Source: Arthrobacter sp. efr-133-TYG-118
Lineage (GTDB): Bacteria > Actinomycetota > Actinomycetes > Actinomycetales > Micrococcaceae
Direction: 5' to 3'
NCBI RefSeq assembly: GCF_030209755.1
Contig: NZ_JARVRH010000012.1
Location: 248,001-312,000, forward strand
DNA: 64,000 nucleotides
Part shown: positions 43,477 through 57,179 of the stretch, in pieces
Numbering within the stretch: the first letter of the stretch is position 1
Layout: each line of letters opens with the position of its first letter
Notes under the pieces: model-generated
What the model was told of the DNA's origin: nothing
Databases searched by the model: none
The model's input: only the letters and a program-made list of their open reading frames with translations
Program-made: the position numbers and the translations under genes

Positions 43477-44361
43477 GTGCACATCGGACTGATCGGCCTT
43501 GGAAAAATGGGTTTCAACATGCGCGAACGCATGCGCAAGGGCGGAATCGAAGTCACTGGTTTCGACCGCAATCAGGACATCGCCGACGTCGCATCCGTTG
43601 ACGAACTGATTGCCGCCCTTCCGACGCCGCGCCTGGTCTGGGTCATGGTTCCCTCCGGCGACATCACCAATGCCGTGATCAGCGAACTCGGCGAAAAGCT
43701 TTCCGCCGGTGACATGGTGATCGACGGCGGCAACTCACGCTTCACCGAAGACCAGAAACACGCCGCTTTTCTGGCGTCCAAGGACATCCGCTTCGCCGAT
43801 TGCGGTGTTTCCGGCGGCGTCTGGGGCCTGCAGAACGGCTACGGACTCATGGCAGGCGGCGCGGATGAGGACATCGAACTCGCCATGCCGGTCTTCGACG
43901 CGCTCCGTCCCGAAGGCGACCGTGCCGACAGCTTCGTCCACGTGGGCGGCGTGGGAGCGGGCCACTACGCCAAGATGGTCCACAACGGCATCGAATACGG
44001 TCTGATGCAGGCCTACGCCGAAGGCTACGAGCTGCTCGCGGCCAAGGACATCATCAAGGACCTGCCCGGCACCTTCCGTGCCTGGCAAAAAGGCACGGTG
44101 GTCCGTTCCTGGCTCCTGGACCTCATGGTCAAAGCCTTGGACGAAGATCCGGGCCTGGCCTCCATCGGGGACTACGTCGAGGACTCCGGCGAAGGCCGAT
44201 GGACCGTGGAGGAAGCGATTGCCAACGCGATCCCGGCCCCGGCAATCACCGCTGCGCTCTTCGCCCGCTTCTCCTCCCGCGAAGACAACTCACCGGCCAT
44301 GAAGATGGTGTCCGCGCTGCGCAACCAGTTCGGCGGACACGCCACCCGTCCGGCCAACTAG
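43477..44361 (+). CDS. gnd: 6-phosphogluconate dehydrogenase, decarboxylating (short type)
   Basis: 294 residues, GTG start. The short YqeC/GndA-type enzyme (E. coli Gnd has about 470). Rossmann motif GLIGLGKMGFNM (4-15), substrate motif VDCGVSGGVWGLQNGYGLMAGG and catalytic lysine in HYAKMVHNGIEYG. Converts 6-phosphogluconate to ribulose-5-phosphate and CO2; Asp at the end of the second strand (FDRN) suggests NAD rather than NADP. Insertion of gnd between dnaN and recF is typical of actinobacteria. Confidence 0.95.
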   Translation: MHIGLIGLGKMGFNMRERMRKGGIEVTGFDRNQDIADVASVDELIAALPTPRLVWVMVPSGDITNAVISELGEKLSAGDMVIDGGNSRFTEDQKHAAFLASKDIRFADCGVSGGVWGLQNGYGLMAGGADEDIELAMPVFDALRPEGDRADSFVHVGGVGAGHYAKMVHNGIEYGLMQAYAEGYELLAAKDIIKDLPGTFRAWQKGTVVRSWLLDLMVKALDEDPGLASIGDYVEDSGEGRWTVEEAIANAIPAPAITAALFARFSSREDNSPAMKMVSALRNQFGGHATRPAN

Positions 44362-44384
44362 GCCCCGGTCGACCAGCAGTACGC

Positions 44385-45578
44385 GTGTACCTCGAACATC
44401 TTTCGCTCACTGATTTCCGCAGCTACGCGCAGGTTGACCTCAAGCTCGGCCCCGGTGTCACGGTCCTTGTGGGGTCCAACGGCATCGGCAAGACGAACCT
44501 CATGGAAGCCATCGGATACCTGGCCACCCTGAGTTCACACCGCGTGAGCACGGATGCGCCGCTCCTCCGCTTCGGCACGGATCGCGCGCTGATCCGGGCG
44601 AAGCTCGTCCGGGGGGAACAAACGACGGTGGTCGAGCTCGAAATCAATGCCGGCCGTGCCAACCGTGGCCGGATTAACCGCGGAAATCCTGTACGCGCCC
44701 GAGACATCCTGGGCATTTGCCAGACGGTGCTTTTCGCCCCTGAGGACCTTGCCTTGGTCAAAGGTGATCCGTCCAATCGCCGTCGATTCCTCGACGAACT
44801 GCTGGTCAGCCTCATGCCGGTGCACGCGGCGACCCGCAGCGACTACGACCGCGTGCTCAAACAGCGCAACGCCCTCTTGAAATCGGCCCGCACCGGAAAA
44901 TTCACCACGGGCCACGAGGCGACGCTCGATGTTTGGGACCAGCACATGGCGCGGGCCGGTGCGGAACTCCTGCATGCACGGCTGGAACTCGTGGAACGGC
45001 TCCGACCTCATCTCAAGAGCGCTTACGCGCAACTGACGGATGGATCCAAAGAGGCCGGCGCGGTCTACCGCTCCACCCTTCAAGGCGTATCGGACGACGA
45101 CGGCGGTCCCGCCGAGCGGCCCGCTGAAGGTTCGGAGGGGGTCGAGGACCTCCGCTTGCTCTCCGTGGAGCAACTCACTGAGCGCTACGTCCAGGCCTTC
45201 GCTGCATCGCGCCGCAAGGAGTTGGAACGCGGGATTTCCCTGGTCGGACCCCACCGCGACGAACTGGAACTGGTTCTGGGCCAAGCTCCGGCCAAGGGCT
45301 ATGCCTCCCATGGTGAGACATGGTCCATGTGCCTCTCCCTGCGCTTGGCCTCGTACTACGTCATGCTTGATGACACCCGCACCGGCGGTTCTGCTCCGAT
45401 CCTCATCCTCGACGATGTGTTCGCCGAACTGGATGTGCAGCGCAGGCGTAAACTGGCTGCAATAGTGGCCGGCGCCGAGCAGGTGTTGGTGACGGCCGCC
45501 GTCGACGCCGACATTCCCGAGGAACTGGCGGGGCGACGCGTAAAGGTTGTGCCCGGAGGCATTGATGGAGAAGGATAG
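44385..45578 (+). CDS. recF: DNA replication/repair protein RecF
   Basis: 397 residues from the GTG at 44385 (VYLEHLSLTDFRSY); the frame extends upstream only through gnd sequence. SMC-like ATPase: Walker A GSNGIGKTN (about 30-38), signature and Walker B regions (LILDDVFAELD) near the C-terminus. Loads RecA at gaps with RecO/RecR. Ends 14 nt inside the following dciA gene. Confidence 0.96.
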   Translation: MYLEHLSLTDFRSYAQVDLKLGPGVTVLVGSNGIGKTNLMEAIGYLATLSSHRVSTDAPLLRFGTDRALIRAKLVRGEQTTVVELEINAGRANRGRINRGNPVRARDILGICQTVLFAPEDLALVKGDPSNRRRFLDELLVSLMPVHAATRSDYDRVLKQRNALLKSARTGKFTTGHEATLDVWDQHMARAGAELLHARLELVERLRPHLKSAYAQLTDGSKEAGAVYRSTLQGVSDDDGGPAERPAEGSEGVEDLRLLSVEQLTERYVQAFAASRRKELERGISLVGPHRDELELVLGQAPAKGYASHGETWSMCLSLRLASYYVMLDDTRTGGSAPILILDDVFAELDVQRRRKLAAIVAGAEQVLVTAAVDADIPEELAGRRVKVVPGGIDGEG

Positions 45579-46119
45579 CCCCGGCGGACGCCAGCCGGGC
45601 AGGGACCCTGACGAGATTGACGCTGCCCAATCAGCTTTGAACCGGATGCGCGAAGCGGCCGCCGCGCGGGGCGAAATCCGCCGCGCCGCCCCGCGGACGG
45701 GCGCCGCCCCTAAACGCAAGGGCGTCCGCGACACCCGCGGATTCAGCCAATTCCACGGCACTGGCCGGGATCCGCTTGGTTTGGGGAAAGTCGTCGGGAG
45801 GCTCGTGGCCGAACGCGGCTGGACGTCTCCCGTGGCCGTCGGCTCCGTGATGGCCGAATGGGATGCCTTGGTGGGACCGGAGATTTCCGCGCATTGCACT
45901 CCGGAGAGCTTCACCGACACCACGCTCCATGTCCGCTGCGATTCCACTGCGTGGGCAACGCAGCTCAGGCTCTTGAGCACCAGCCTCCTGGACATGTTCC
46001 GAAGGGAACTCGGAGACGGAGTGGTGACGTCCATTCAAGTGCTCGCGCCCACCGCACCGAGCTGGCGCAAAGGCGGCCGAAGCGTCAATGGGAGGGGCCC
46101 CAGGGATACCTACGGGTAA
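45565..46119 (+). CDS. dciA: DUF721/DciA-type helicase operator protein
   Basis: 184 residues from the ATG at 45565, preceded by GGAGG with 5-nt spacing and overlapping recF by 14 nt. N-terminal half is basic and flexible (RAAPRTGAAPKRKGVRDTRG); the DUF721 domain (about 80-165) includes LHVRCDSTAWATQLRLL. DciA loads or activates the replicative helicase DnaB in bacteria that lack DnaC. The recF-dciA-gyrB order is classic for actinobacteria. Confidence 0.92.
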   Translation: MEKDSPGGRQPGRDPDEIDAAQSALNRMREAAAARGEIRRAAPRTGAAPKRKGVRDTRGFSQFHGTGRDPLGLGKVVGRLVAERGWTSPVAVGSVMAEWDALVGPEISAHCTPESFTDTTLHVRCDSTAWATQLRLLSTSLLDMFRRELGDGVVTSIQVLAPTAPSWRKGGRSVNGRGPRDTYG

Positions 46120-46277
46120 CTTCCTTGGCACCCGCGTCGGCGGATTTGCTTGAACGGCGCACAGGGGCGAGAAACCTCCCCGGACCGTACAGCTCCCTAG
46201 AGGGTGCCGTTTTGGCGGCTTGCAGATGGGGCCAGCGGCCTCCCAGAGCTAGTTTCCTGAGCATAAGGGCCGGGTTT

Positions 46278-46309
46278 TTGCAAGGAACTGCGCTCACTCA
46301 CGATAGAAT
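46278..46309 (+). promoter_or_regulatory. Possible gyrB promoter
   Basis: TTGCAA (46278-46283) and the -10-like GATAGAAT (46302-46309), 18 bp apart when GATAGA is taken as the -10 hexamer. It would give a 5' leader of roughly 200 nt before gyrB. The rest of the 398-bp interval 46120-46517 holds no ORF or clear structure. Confidence 0.35.
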
Positions 46310-46394
46310 CGGCATAGACAACTGGGCGCCGGTGAACGTTGATTGGTTCCGCTGAACAGCACTTGTAGAAGCGGATCCGCCATTGACGAAGTAG

Positions 46395-48593
<2,199 letters not shown>

Positions 48594-48655
48594 AGACTTC
48601 AAAACCCTAGGAATATTCCAGAACTGACATATACCTGAAACGGAAATCATAGACT

Positions 48656-51393
<2,738 letters not shown>

Positions 51394-51397
<4 letters not shown>

Positions 51398-52089
51398 GCA
51401 ATTCGGACTCATATCCCAAGCCGAGCACGGGTGTCCCTGGAGGATTGCGGCAGCCGTCGGCTACTCCGCGGGTAGACGGACCGGCCCGTCCCCAGCAGCG
51501 CCCTGTGGCATCCGCTTCGGGTGCGGCAGGAACTGGCGCGGAGAGGGTCCCCGGTCAGCGACCGGCCGTTCCCGGTCAGCGTCCGGCGGTTCCTGGCCAG
51601 CGTCCCGCAGGAACACAGCGCCCGGCGGGTCAGCGTCCCGCGGCGCCCGGCCAGAGGCCTGTGCAGGGCCAGCAGCGGCCCGCCCCCGGGGCTCCAGGGC
51701 TTGTGAAGCCGGCACCTAAGGCGAAGGTTCGCCGCGCCCGCCTGCTCGTCAGCAAGGTTGATCCGTGGTCTGTCCTGAAGATGGCGTTCCTTTTGTCCGT
51801 TGCCTTGGGCATCGTGACTGTGATTGCCGCAATCGTGCTTTGGACCGTTCTGGACCTCACCGGCATTTTCAACCAAGTGGACAGCCTTCTGGGCACCTTG
51901 GCAGGTTCGGAAAGCGGTGGCTTCGAACTCAAGAAGGTCGCATCGCTCGGACAGGTGGCCTCCTTCGCCACCATCATTGCCGTGGTGAACGTTGTGCTGC
52001 TGACTGCCCTGTCCATGCTGAGCGCAGTGCTTTATAACATTGCTGCAACACTCGTGGGCGGCATTGGCGTGACCCTCACCGACGACTAA
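51394..52089 (+). CDS. DUF3566 transmembrane protein
   Basis: 231 residues from GTG at 51394, overlapping gyrA by 4 nt. The N-terminal half is low complexity with repeated PGQRPAV units. The C-terminal DUF3566 domain (about 110-231) starts with [28 protein letters not shown] and has two transmembrane helices (about 125-150 and 188-215). Found next to gyrA throughout actinobacteria; in mycobacteria the equivalent is CwsA/Rv0007-like. Function unknown. Confidence 0.9.
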
Positions 52090-52147
52090 CCCAAACGGTC
52101 GGAATTTGAGGGAAACTGCTGGAAAACAGCGGTGAAAATACCTCGAT

Positions 52148-52177
52148 TTGAGATCGGGCCGGGATGTGCTGTAAAGT
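52148..52177 (+). promoter_or_regulatory. Promoter for tRNA-Ile
   Basis: TTGAGA (52148-52153) and TAAAGT (52172-52177) with an 18-bp spacer, about 25 bp upstream of the tRNA. Confidence 0.5.
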
Positions 52178-52202
52178 CATGTCTCGGCCCGAAGAGGTAT
52201 CG

Positions 52203-52276
52203 GGGCGTATAGCTCAGGCGGTTAGAGCGCTTCGCTGATAACGAAGAGGTCCCAGGTTCAAGTCCTGGTACGCCCA
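52203..52276 (+). tRNA. tRNA-Ile (GAT)
   Basis: 74 nt. Acceptor arms GGGCGTA / TACGCCC, D-stem GCTC/GAGC, anticodon stem CTTCG/CGAAG with loop CTGATAA (anticodon GAT), T-arm CCAGG TTCAAGT CCTGG. Discriminator A; the CCA end is not encoded, so it depends on the Cca enzyme encoded in this window. Confidence 0.97.
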
Positions 52277-52333
52277 CGGAACCTGCACAGGTTTCGCTAA
52301 AGGTTCGGGAAACTGAACCGGAACGGGGTGCAT

Positions 52334-52450
52334 GTGAAGAAGTTGCTCGTAGTTGCAGCTGCGATCGCAGGCGTCCTGCTCTACAGGAAAGTGCAGGAAT
52401 CCGAAGCCCGGAAAACAGTCTGGAGCAAGGCAACCGACACGGTTGATTAG
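52334..52450 (+). CDS. DLW-39 family small protein
   Basis: 38 residues from GTG at 52334: MKKLLVVAAAIAGVLLYRK, one N-terminal hydrophobic helix, then a charged segment with KTVWSKATDTVD. Size, position between tRNA-Ile and tRNA-Ala next to gyrA, and the VW..ATD C-terminus match the actinobacterial DLW-39 family. Role unknown. Confidence 0.85.
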   Translation: MKKLLVVAAAIAGVLLYRKVQESEARKTVWSKATDTVD

Positions 52451-52522
52451 CAAAGGCGCCCGGTCTGGAGATGGTGCAAACCATCGAAGGAACTAGGGTA
52501 GTATGGATGGGTTGCTTCTTAT

Positions 52523-52598
52523 GGGGGCATGGCGCAATTGGTAGCGCACCTGCTTTGCAAGCAGGGGGTTCGGGGTTCGAGTCCCCGTGCCTCCACCA
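52523..52598 (+). tRNA. tRNA-Ala (TGC)
   Basis: 76 nt including an encoded CCA. Acceptor GGGGGCA / TGCCTCC with one G-T pair, D-stem GCGC/GCGC, anticodon stem CCTGC/GCAGG with anticodon TGC, T-arm CGGGG TTCGAGT CCCCG. Single gene, not in an rRNA spacer. Confidence 0.97.
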
Positions 52599-52602
52599 TA
52601 AG

Positions 52603-52636
52603 AAAGAGTCCCGGTCAGAAATGACCGGGACTCTTT
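52603..52636 (+). terminator. Terminator after tRNA-Ala
   Basis: 15-bp perfect stem (AAAGAGTCCCGGTCA and its complement) around GAAA, ending in CTCTTT, 5 nt after the tRNA. Confidence 0.85.
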
Positions 52637-52665
52637 GCGTTAAACCGCACCACTAAGGTTGAAAT

Positions 52666-53574
52666 GTGAACTTCATTGTTGCTGCTTTGGGTGTGCTCGG
52701 CGTCGCTTCTTCCGGTCCCCTCATCGCCGGAACGCTTGGAGCTACCTCCGTCACGGCACTGGCTATCGCCTTCTGGCGCAACGCAATCGCCGCCGTCGTC
52801 ATGGCCTCGCCGGTCTTGATCCGCGAGCCGCGCCAGTTCCGCAAGATCACCCGCAACGAGTTCACTTGGTCCGCTGTAGCAGCAGTGGCACTGGCCTTCC
52901 ACTTCGCTTGTTTCATCACGGCGCTCCAGCTCACGTCAGTCGCGGCTGCTACCGCCTTGGTGTGCCTGCAGTCTGCGTGGATCGCCGTTTTCCAGCTCCT
53001 CCGCGGCACCCGGCACCGCTGGCCGGTCCTGGTGGGCCTGGGCATCGCGCTGGGCGGCGTCGCGGCCATCACGGGCTTCGATATGGGAACCTCCCCGAAA
53101 GCCCTTCTTGGTGACATCCTGGCCCTGGCCGGAGGCGCCCTGGCCGGCCTGTATACCTTGGCCGGAGGCAAAGCCCGCCAGAGCATGAGCATTGGAACGT
53201 ACACGACCCTTTGCTACGGGATCTGCGCGGCCATCGTCGCCATCCTGGCCCTCACGGGCGGCCAGCCGCTCGTAGGGTTCGACGCCGGCGGCTGGCTGGG
53301 GATCGTGGCCATCACCGTATGCGCGCAACTGGTGGGCCACACCGCCTTCAACCATCTCCTGGCGACCATGAGTCCACTGCTGGTGTCCATGATCATCCTG
53401 CTGGAGATTCCGGGCGCAGCCCTTCTCGCTGCGGTCTTCCTGCACGAGACCCTGCCGGCCGGTACCTACGCCGGACTCGCCTTGATCCTGGTTGGACTCG
53501 CCGTCGTCGTCGCCGGTCAGCGGCGCGGCAAGGGCGACGCGGAAGGCAAGATTGCCGAGCTCGGTGCTGACTGA
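52666..53574 (+). CDS. EamA-family (DMT) transporter
   Basis: 302 residues with ten predicted helices in two EamA repeats (about 5-135 and 150-285). The conserved ATALVCLQSAWIAVF and, in the second half, TMSPLLVSMIILLEIPGAALLA segments are characteristic of drug/metabolite exporters. Starts GTG 68 bp after the tRNA-Ala gene. Substrate unknown. Confidence 0.92.
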   Translation: MNFIVAALGVLGVASSGPLIAGTLGATSVTALAIAFWRNAIAAVVMASPVLIREPRQFRKITRNEFTWSAVAAVALAFHFACFITALQLTSVAAATALVCLQSAWIAVFQLLRGTRHRWPVLVGLGIALGGVAAITGFDMGTSPKALLGDILALAGGALAGLYTLAGGKARQSMSIGTYTTLCYGICAAIVAILALTGGQPLVGFDAGGWLGIVAITVCAQLVGHTAFNHLLATMSPLLVSMIILLEIPGAALLAAVFLHETLPAGTYAGLALILVGLAVVVAGQRRGKGDAEGKIAELGAD

Positions 53575-53589
53575 GCTGGCTTCCCGGGG

Positions 53590-54480
53590 CTACATGCCGC
53601 CGCGGCGGACGCCCTGGCCTGCATTGGCTGTGTGGATGGCCCGGAGAAGCTTGGCCGGGAAGTAGACGGAGAAGAACACCACCATGGGGGCCTTCAGGGC
53701 CATTTTCTTGACGTTGTGGGCCTTGTACGTGCGGTCGAAGCGGGTCACGTAATAGCGGTAGTCGCGCGGTGAATCCTCAAGCCGGCGGGCAGACATGCCT
53801 GAGACCATCTGCGGCCAGTACTGCACCCTGAGATCGTGGTCGGCAAGGTGCAGGGAGAGATCGATGTCCTCATGCATCTCGTCCTTTTCATCCAGGCAGG
53901 TTTCGTCGCGGATGGTTTCCCAGGCGGAACGGCGAAGGGCCATGTTGGATCCAAAAAGGAAGTGGTACTGGTGCTTCGCAAGCCGAAGCATGAGTTGGCG
54001 CATTTTGTCGTCGGCTTTGAGTCCGAATCGACGCATGGGCATGTCGTAGTAGACCACGGGACCCGTGGCCGCCTGCACCGAGGGATCGGCGAAGGCCTTT
54101 TGGACCTGCTCAACCCAGTCTGGCTCCACAACCGAGTCGGCATCGATCCGCCCGAGGACATCCGAGGTGGCGCTATTGAGGCCAAAGTTGCGGGTGGGGA
54201 TGAGTCCTTGCGCCTTGTCCTGACTCAGCAGGATGATGGGGCTCTCCGGGTATTCCTGCTGCATTTGCTGGACGATTTGCGCAGTGCGGTCCGTGGACCT
54301 GTTGTCCACGACGATGATCTCGTCCGCAGGCACTGACTGGTAAATGGCCGCGATCAGGCATTGCCGTATGACGCTTTCCTCGTTGTACGCCGGGATAATG
54401 ATTGAAATGCTCGGCTTCACGGGTGCGACGGCTGCGTTGGTTGCTGCATCTACGAATGATCTATCGGCTGGCATCACCAT
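53590..54480 (-). CDS. Family 2 glycosyltransferase
   Basis: 296 residues. GT-A fold with SIIIPAYNEESVIRQCL (26-42), the UDP-sugar region ADEIIVVDNRSTDRTAQIV, and the DXD-type GRIDADSVVEPDWVEQ. The C-terminal part has KKMALKAPMVVFFSVYFPAKLL, a hydrophobic membrane-associating stretch. Probably transfers sugar to a cell-envelope lipid or polysaccharide; the acceptor is not evident. Confidence 0.9.
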   Translation of the reverse strand: MVMPADRSFVDAATNAAVAPVKPSISIIIPAYNEESVIRQCLIAAIYQSVPADEIIVVDNRSTDRTAQIVQQMQQEYPESPIILLSQDKAQGLIPTRNFGLNSATSDVLGRIDADSVVEPDWVEQVQKAFADPSVQAATGPVVYYDMPMRRFGLKADDKMRQLMLRLAKHQYHFLFGSNMALRRSAWETIRDETCLDEKDEMHEDIDLSLHLADHDLRVQYWPQMVSGMSARRLEDSPRDYRYYVTRFDRTYKAHNVKKMALKAPMVVFFSVYFPAKLLRAIHTANAGQGVRRGGM

Positions 54481-54538
54481 AAATCTAACATCAGGGCGGT
54501 GTTCCTAGAGGAAGCCTCCGGTGACAAGTGGCCAAACA

Positions 54539-54574
54539 GTTGAAGGGATCCCGGCGAACCGGAATCCCTTCAAC
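54539..54574 (-). terminator. Hairpin downstream of the amphipathic repeat protein gene
   Basis: 16-bp stem with one mismatch (GTTGAAGGGATCCCGG, 54539-54554, with 54559-54574) and a CGAA loop, 22 bp beyond the stop of the minus-strand gene at 54597. No strong T run. Confidence 0.6.
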
Positions 54575-54596
54575 GCGGAGCGAATATGGCCTTTGC

Positions 54597-55577
54597 CTAG
54601 GCCTCGTGTTTGCCGGCTTCGTCCGTGGCCACCTGATCCTTGGCCGCTTCGTCCTTGTGGAGGCTGGCGGCGATGTTCTTTACCGCGGTCTTGGCGTCGG
54701 TTGCCACCTTGGCTGCGGTGTCCGTTGCGTCCTCGACGGCGTGCTTTGCCTTCTCGGCCACGGTCTCGGTTTTGTCCGCTACGTTGAGCTTCAACTCGTC
54801 GACCTTGTCAGCTACCTTTGCGGCGGCTTCGTTGGCCTTGTCAGCGACTTTTTCGGCTGCCGCTGCGGCCGGCACAGGTGATGGTGTTACCGGGACCGGG
54901 GTCTTCCACGGGTCCTCCACCGGGCGGCTGGCCCTCCATGCTGCGACGCCGGCCGCGGCAGCTGCTGCGACAACCGTGAAGATCAGGAAGCCCCGCTTTT
55001 TGGGCTTCCGGGTCTTGGTGAGTTCTTTCGAGACTGTCTTGGATGCTTCCTCAGCGGCGGCTTTCAGCTGGGCCCCTGTGGCTTGTGCTTGCTCCTGCAG
55101 ATGGTGGACCACTCCGGAGTCGACCAGCTTCTGGGCGACGGCGTCCACCTGCGCGGGTGCATTCTCAAGGGCTTGGTGGACAACCACGGAGGCTTGCCCG
55201 AGCTGCTCTGAGAGCTTGGGCAAGTACTCCTCAACAACTTTGTCCCGGGCGTGGCTGAGCGCCGGAGTGGCTTTGTTGAGGGCTTCCTGGATCTTGGGTG
55301 AGGCGTCCTCGACGACGTCGTGGATCTTCGGTGCGAGGTTCGCCAGGCCTTCCTGGAGCTTCGGCGTGACCGTTGCAACGCCGTCGGCGAGGTTGTACGC
55401 AGCTGACTTCAGGCCTTCCTGAAGCTTCGGCGAAGCGGTGTCGATTCCGTGCTGGATGCGGGGAACCGCCCAGTTCACAGCTGCTTCGACGCGCGGTGTC
55501 GCCCAGTCCTTGGCATTTTCGACACCATTCGCAACGGTGTGTTCAAGTTCGCGGGCAATCCGGTCCGATTTCTTCAC
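54597..55577 (-). CDS. Amphipathic helical repeat protein with one membrane helix
   Basis: 326 residues from GTG at 55577, chosen for GGGAGG 5 nt upstream. The first 200 residues consist of about ten degenerate 20-22-residue helical units built on [A/S]xPKLQEGL, reminiscent of apolipoprotein- or LEA-like repeats. A basic stop (KTRKPKKRG) and a transmembrane helix (about 222-243) follow, then a second Ala/Lys/Glu/Asp-rich helical tail (about 260-320) resembling LEA proteins. Not recognised as a named protein; a surface or membrane-peripheral role under osmotic stress is speculation. Confidence 0.8.
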   Translation of the reverse strand: MKKSDRIARELEHTVANGVENAKDWATPRVEAAVNWAVPRIQHGIDTASPKLQEGLKSAAYNLADGVATVTPKLQEGLANLAPKIHDVVEDASPKIQEALNKATPALSHARDKVVEEYLPKLSEQLGQASVVVHQALENAPAQVDAVAQKLVDSGVVHHLQEQAQATGAQLKAAAEEASKTVSKELTKTRKPKKRGFLIFTVVAAAAAAGVAAWRASRPVEDPWKTPVPVTPSPVPAAAAAEKVADKANEAAAKVADKVDELKLNVADKTETVAEKAKHAVEDATDTAAKVATDAKTAVKNIAASLHKDEAAKDQVATDEAGKHEA

Positions 55578-55730
55578 AACTACCTCCCGATCAACATGCT
55601 CGTTTGTTGTTAGCCTACGTCGCTTGTTCGGCACCGGCTATTCATCCAGCGGATTCATGGAAGATTTCACCGAGCGCGGAACCGCCTTCCTGGCCGCCTC
55701 CGCGTTGACCCTGCGTGAAACAATGGCGAT

Positions 55731-56273
55731 ATGACCATCGCAACCGCAAAAGCAACTTTCCACACGAGCCTCGGTGACATCGTGGTTGACCTCTTCGGCA
55801 ACCACGCGCCCAAGACGGTCGCCAACTTCGTTGGCCTGGCCACAGGCGAAAAGTCCTGGACGCACCCGGAGACCGGTGAAGACAAGACCGGTACCCCGCT
55901 GTACAACGGCACGATTTTCCACCGCATCATCAAAGACTTCATGATCCAGGGCGGCGATCCCCTTGGTCGCGGCATCGGCGGACCGGGCTACAAGTTCGAC
56001 GACGAGATCCACCCGGAACTCAACTTCAACGCCCCTTACAAGCTGGCCATGGCCAACGCCGGAGTCCAGATGGGCAAGGGCACCAACGGTTCCCAGTTCT
56101 TCATCACCACGGTCAACACCGATTGGCTTTTCGGCAAGCACTCCATCTTCGGTGAGGTTGCTGACGAAGAGTCCAAGAAGGTTGTAGACGCCATCGAGGC
56201 TGTCCGCACCGGCATGGGCGACCGCCCTGTTGAAGACGTCGTCATCAACAGCATTGAAATCGTCCAGCTCTGA
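55731..56273 (+). CDS. Peptidyl-prolyl cis-trans isomerase, cyclophilin type
   Basis: 180 residues. Cyclophilin fold with FHRIIKDFMIQGGDPLGRG (catalytic Arg in FHRI), the QFFITT motif and the W of TDWLFGKH. No signal peptide, so cytoplasmic. Origin-proximal PpiA homologue of actinobacteria. Confidence 0.95.
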   Translation: MTIATAKATFHTSLGDIVVDLFGNHAPKTVANFVGLATGEKSWTHPETGEDKTGTPLYNGTIFHRIIKDFMIQGGDPLGRGIGGPGYKFDDEIHPELNFNAPYKLAMANAGVQMGKGTNGSQFFITTVNTDWLFGKHSIFGEVADEESKKVVDAIEAVRTGMGDRPVEDVVINSIEIVQL

Positions 56274-56294
56274 TCCCCGGAGCCTGAGCAGCTT

Positions 56295-57164
56295 ATGAGT
56301 TACGGAATCCCGGCGGCAGAGCCGTCAGCTGACATTCCGGTGTGCCCAAGGCACCCGGACAGGCCCTCCTACGTGCGGTGTCAGCGTTGCGGGCGTCCTG
56401 CATGCCCCGAATGCCAGCGGGCGGCCGCCGTCGGGTTCCAATGCATAGACTGCGTCAATGAAATGAAGCGTTCGACGCCGGCAGTGCGTTCCGCCTATGG
56501 CGGCGCTGTTGCGACCGGACGTCCTGTGGCGACGTACCTGCTTATCGGGCTGTGCGCCCTGGTGTACGTGCTGCAATGGCTGATTCCCGGCGATGTCGTG
56601 GAAGGTCAGCTGGCCTTCGCGTCCGCCTATGCTTCCCCCCAATACGGGGCCTTCGAGCCATGGCGGATGCTGACGAGCGCTTTTGTCCACTCACAGGGCT
56701 TTGTCCTGCACATCGTGCTCAACATGTACATGCTCTGGATCTTCGGCCAGGTGCTGGAGCCCGTTCTCGGACGCATCCGCTTCCTCGCCGTTTACCTCCT
56801 GTCCGCCATTGGCGGCTCTGTCGGTTTCCTGCTGCTGACGCCTGTCTTCCCTGTAACCGCAGTTGAAGGCGCGTCAGGTGCGATCTTCGGTCTCTTTGGC
56901 GCACTGTTGGTGATCCAAAGCCGGCGCGGCGGAGACACTCGGCAATTGTGGATCCTTATCGTCATCAACGGCGTGATTGGCTTTGTTGTCCCGGGAATCG
57001 CCTGGCAGGCCCACTTGGGCGGCCTCATCACGGGTGGCTTGTGTGCCGCCGTGATTGCTTTTGTTCCGCGTGGACCGCGCCAGGCGCTGTTGCAGACTGC
57101 CGGCATGGCCCTGGTGGCCGGAGTCCTGGTCCTGGCCACCGTCCTTCGGGCCACGGCGGGCTAA
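56295..57164 (+). CDS. Rhomboid intramembrane serine protease with zinc-finger N-terminus
   Basis: 289 residues. The first 60 carry a B-box-like cysteine cluster: CPRHPDRPSYVRCQRCGRP and CPECQ, CIDC. Six membrane helices follow with the catalytic serine in GASGAIFG and the partner histidine in HLGG. The HIVLNMYMLWIFG region supplies the family's asparagine. Cleaves membrane proteins within the bilayer; targets unknown. Starts 21 bp after the cyclophilin gene, a common actinobacterial pair. Confidence 0.94.
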   Translation: MSYGIPAAEPSADIPVCPRHPDRPSYVRCQRCGRPACPECQRAAAVGFQCIDCVNEMKRSTPAVRSAYGGAVATGRPVATYLLIGLCALVYVLQWLIPGDVVEGQLAFASAYASPQYGAFEPWRMLTSAFVHSQGFVLHIVLNMYMLWIFGQVLEPVLGRIRFLAVYLLSAIGGSVGFLLLTPVFPVTAVEGASGAIFGLFGALLVIQSRRGGDTRQLWILIVINGVIGFVVPGIAWQAHLGGLITGGLCAAVIAFVPRGPRQALLQTAGMALVAGVLVLATVLRATAG

Positions 57165-57179
57165 CAGCTCCCTAGCTTT

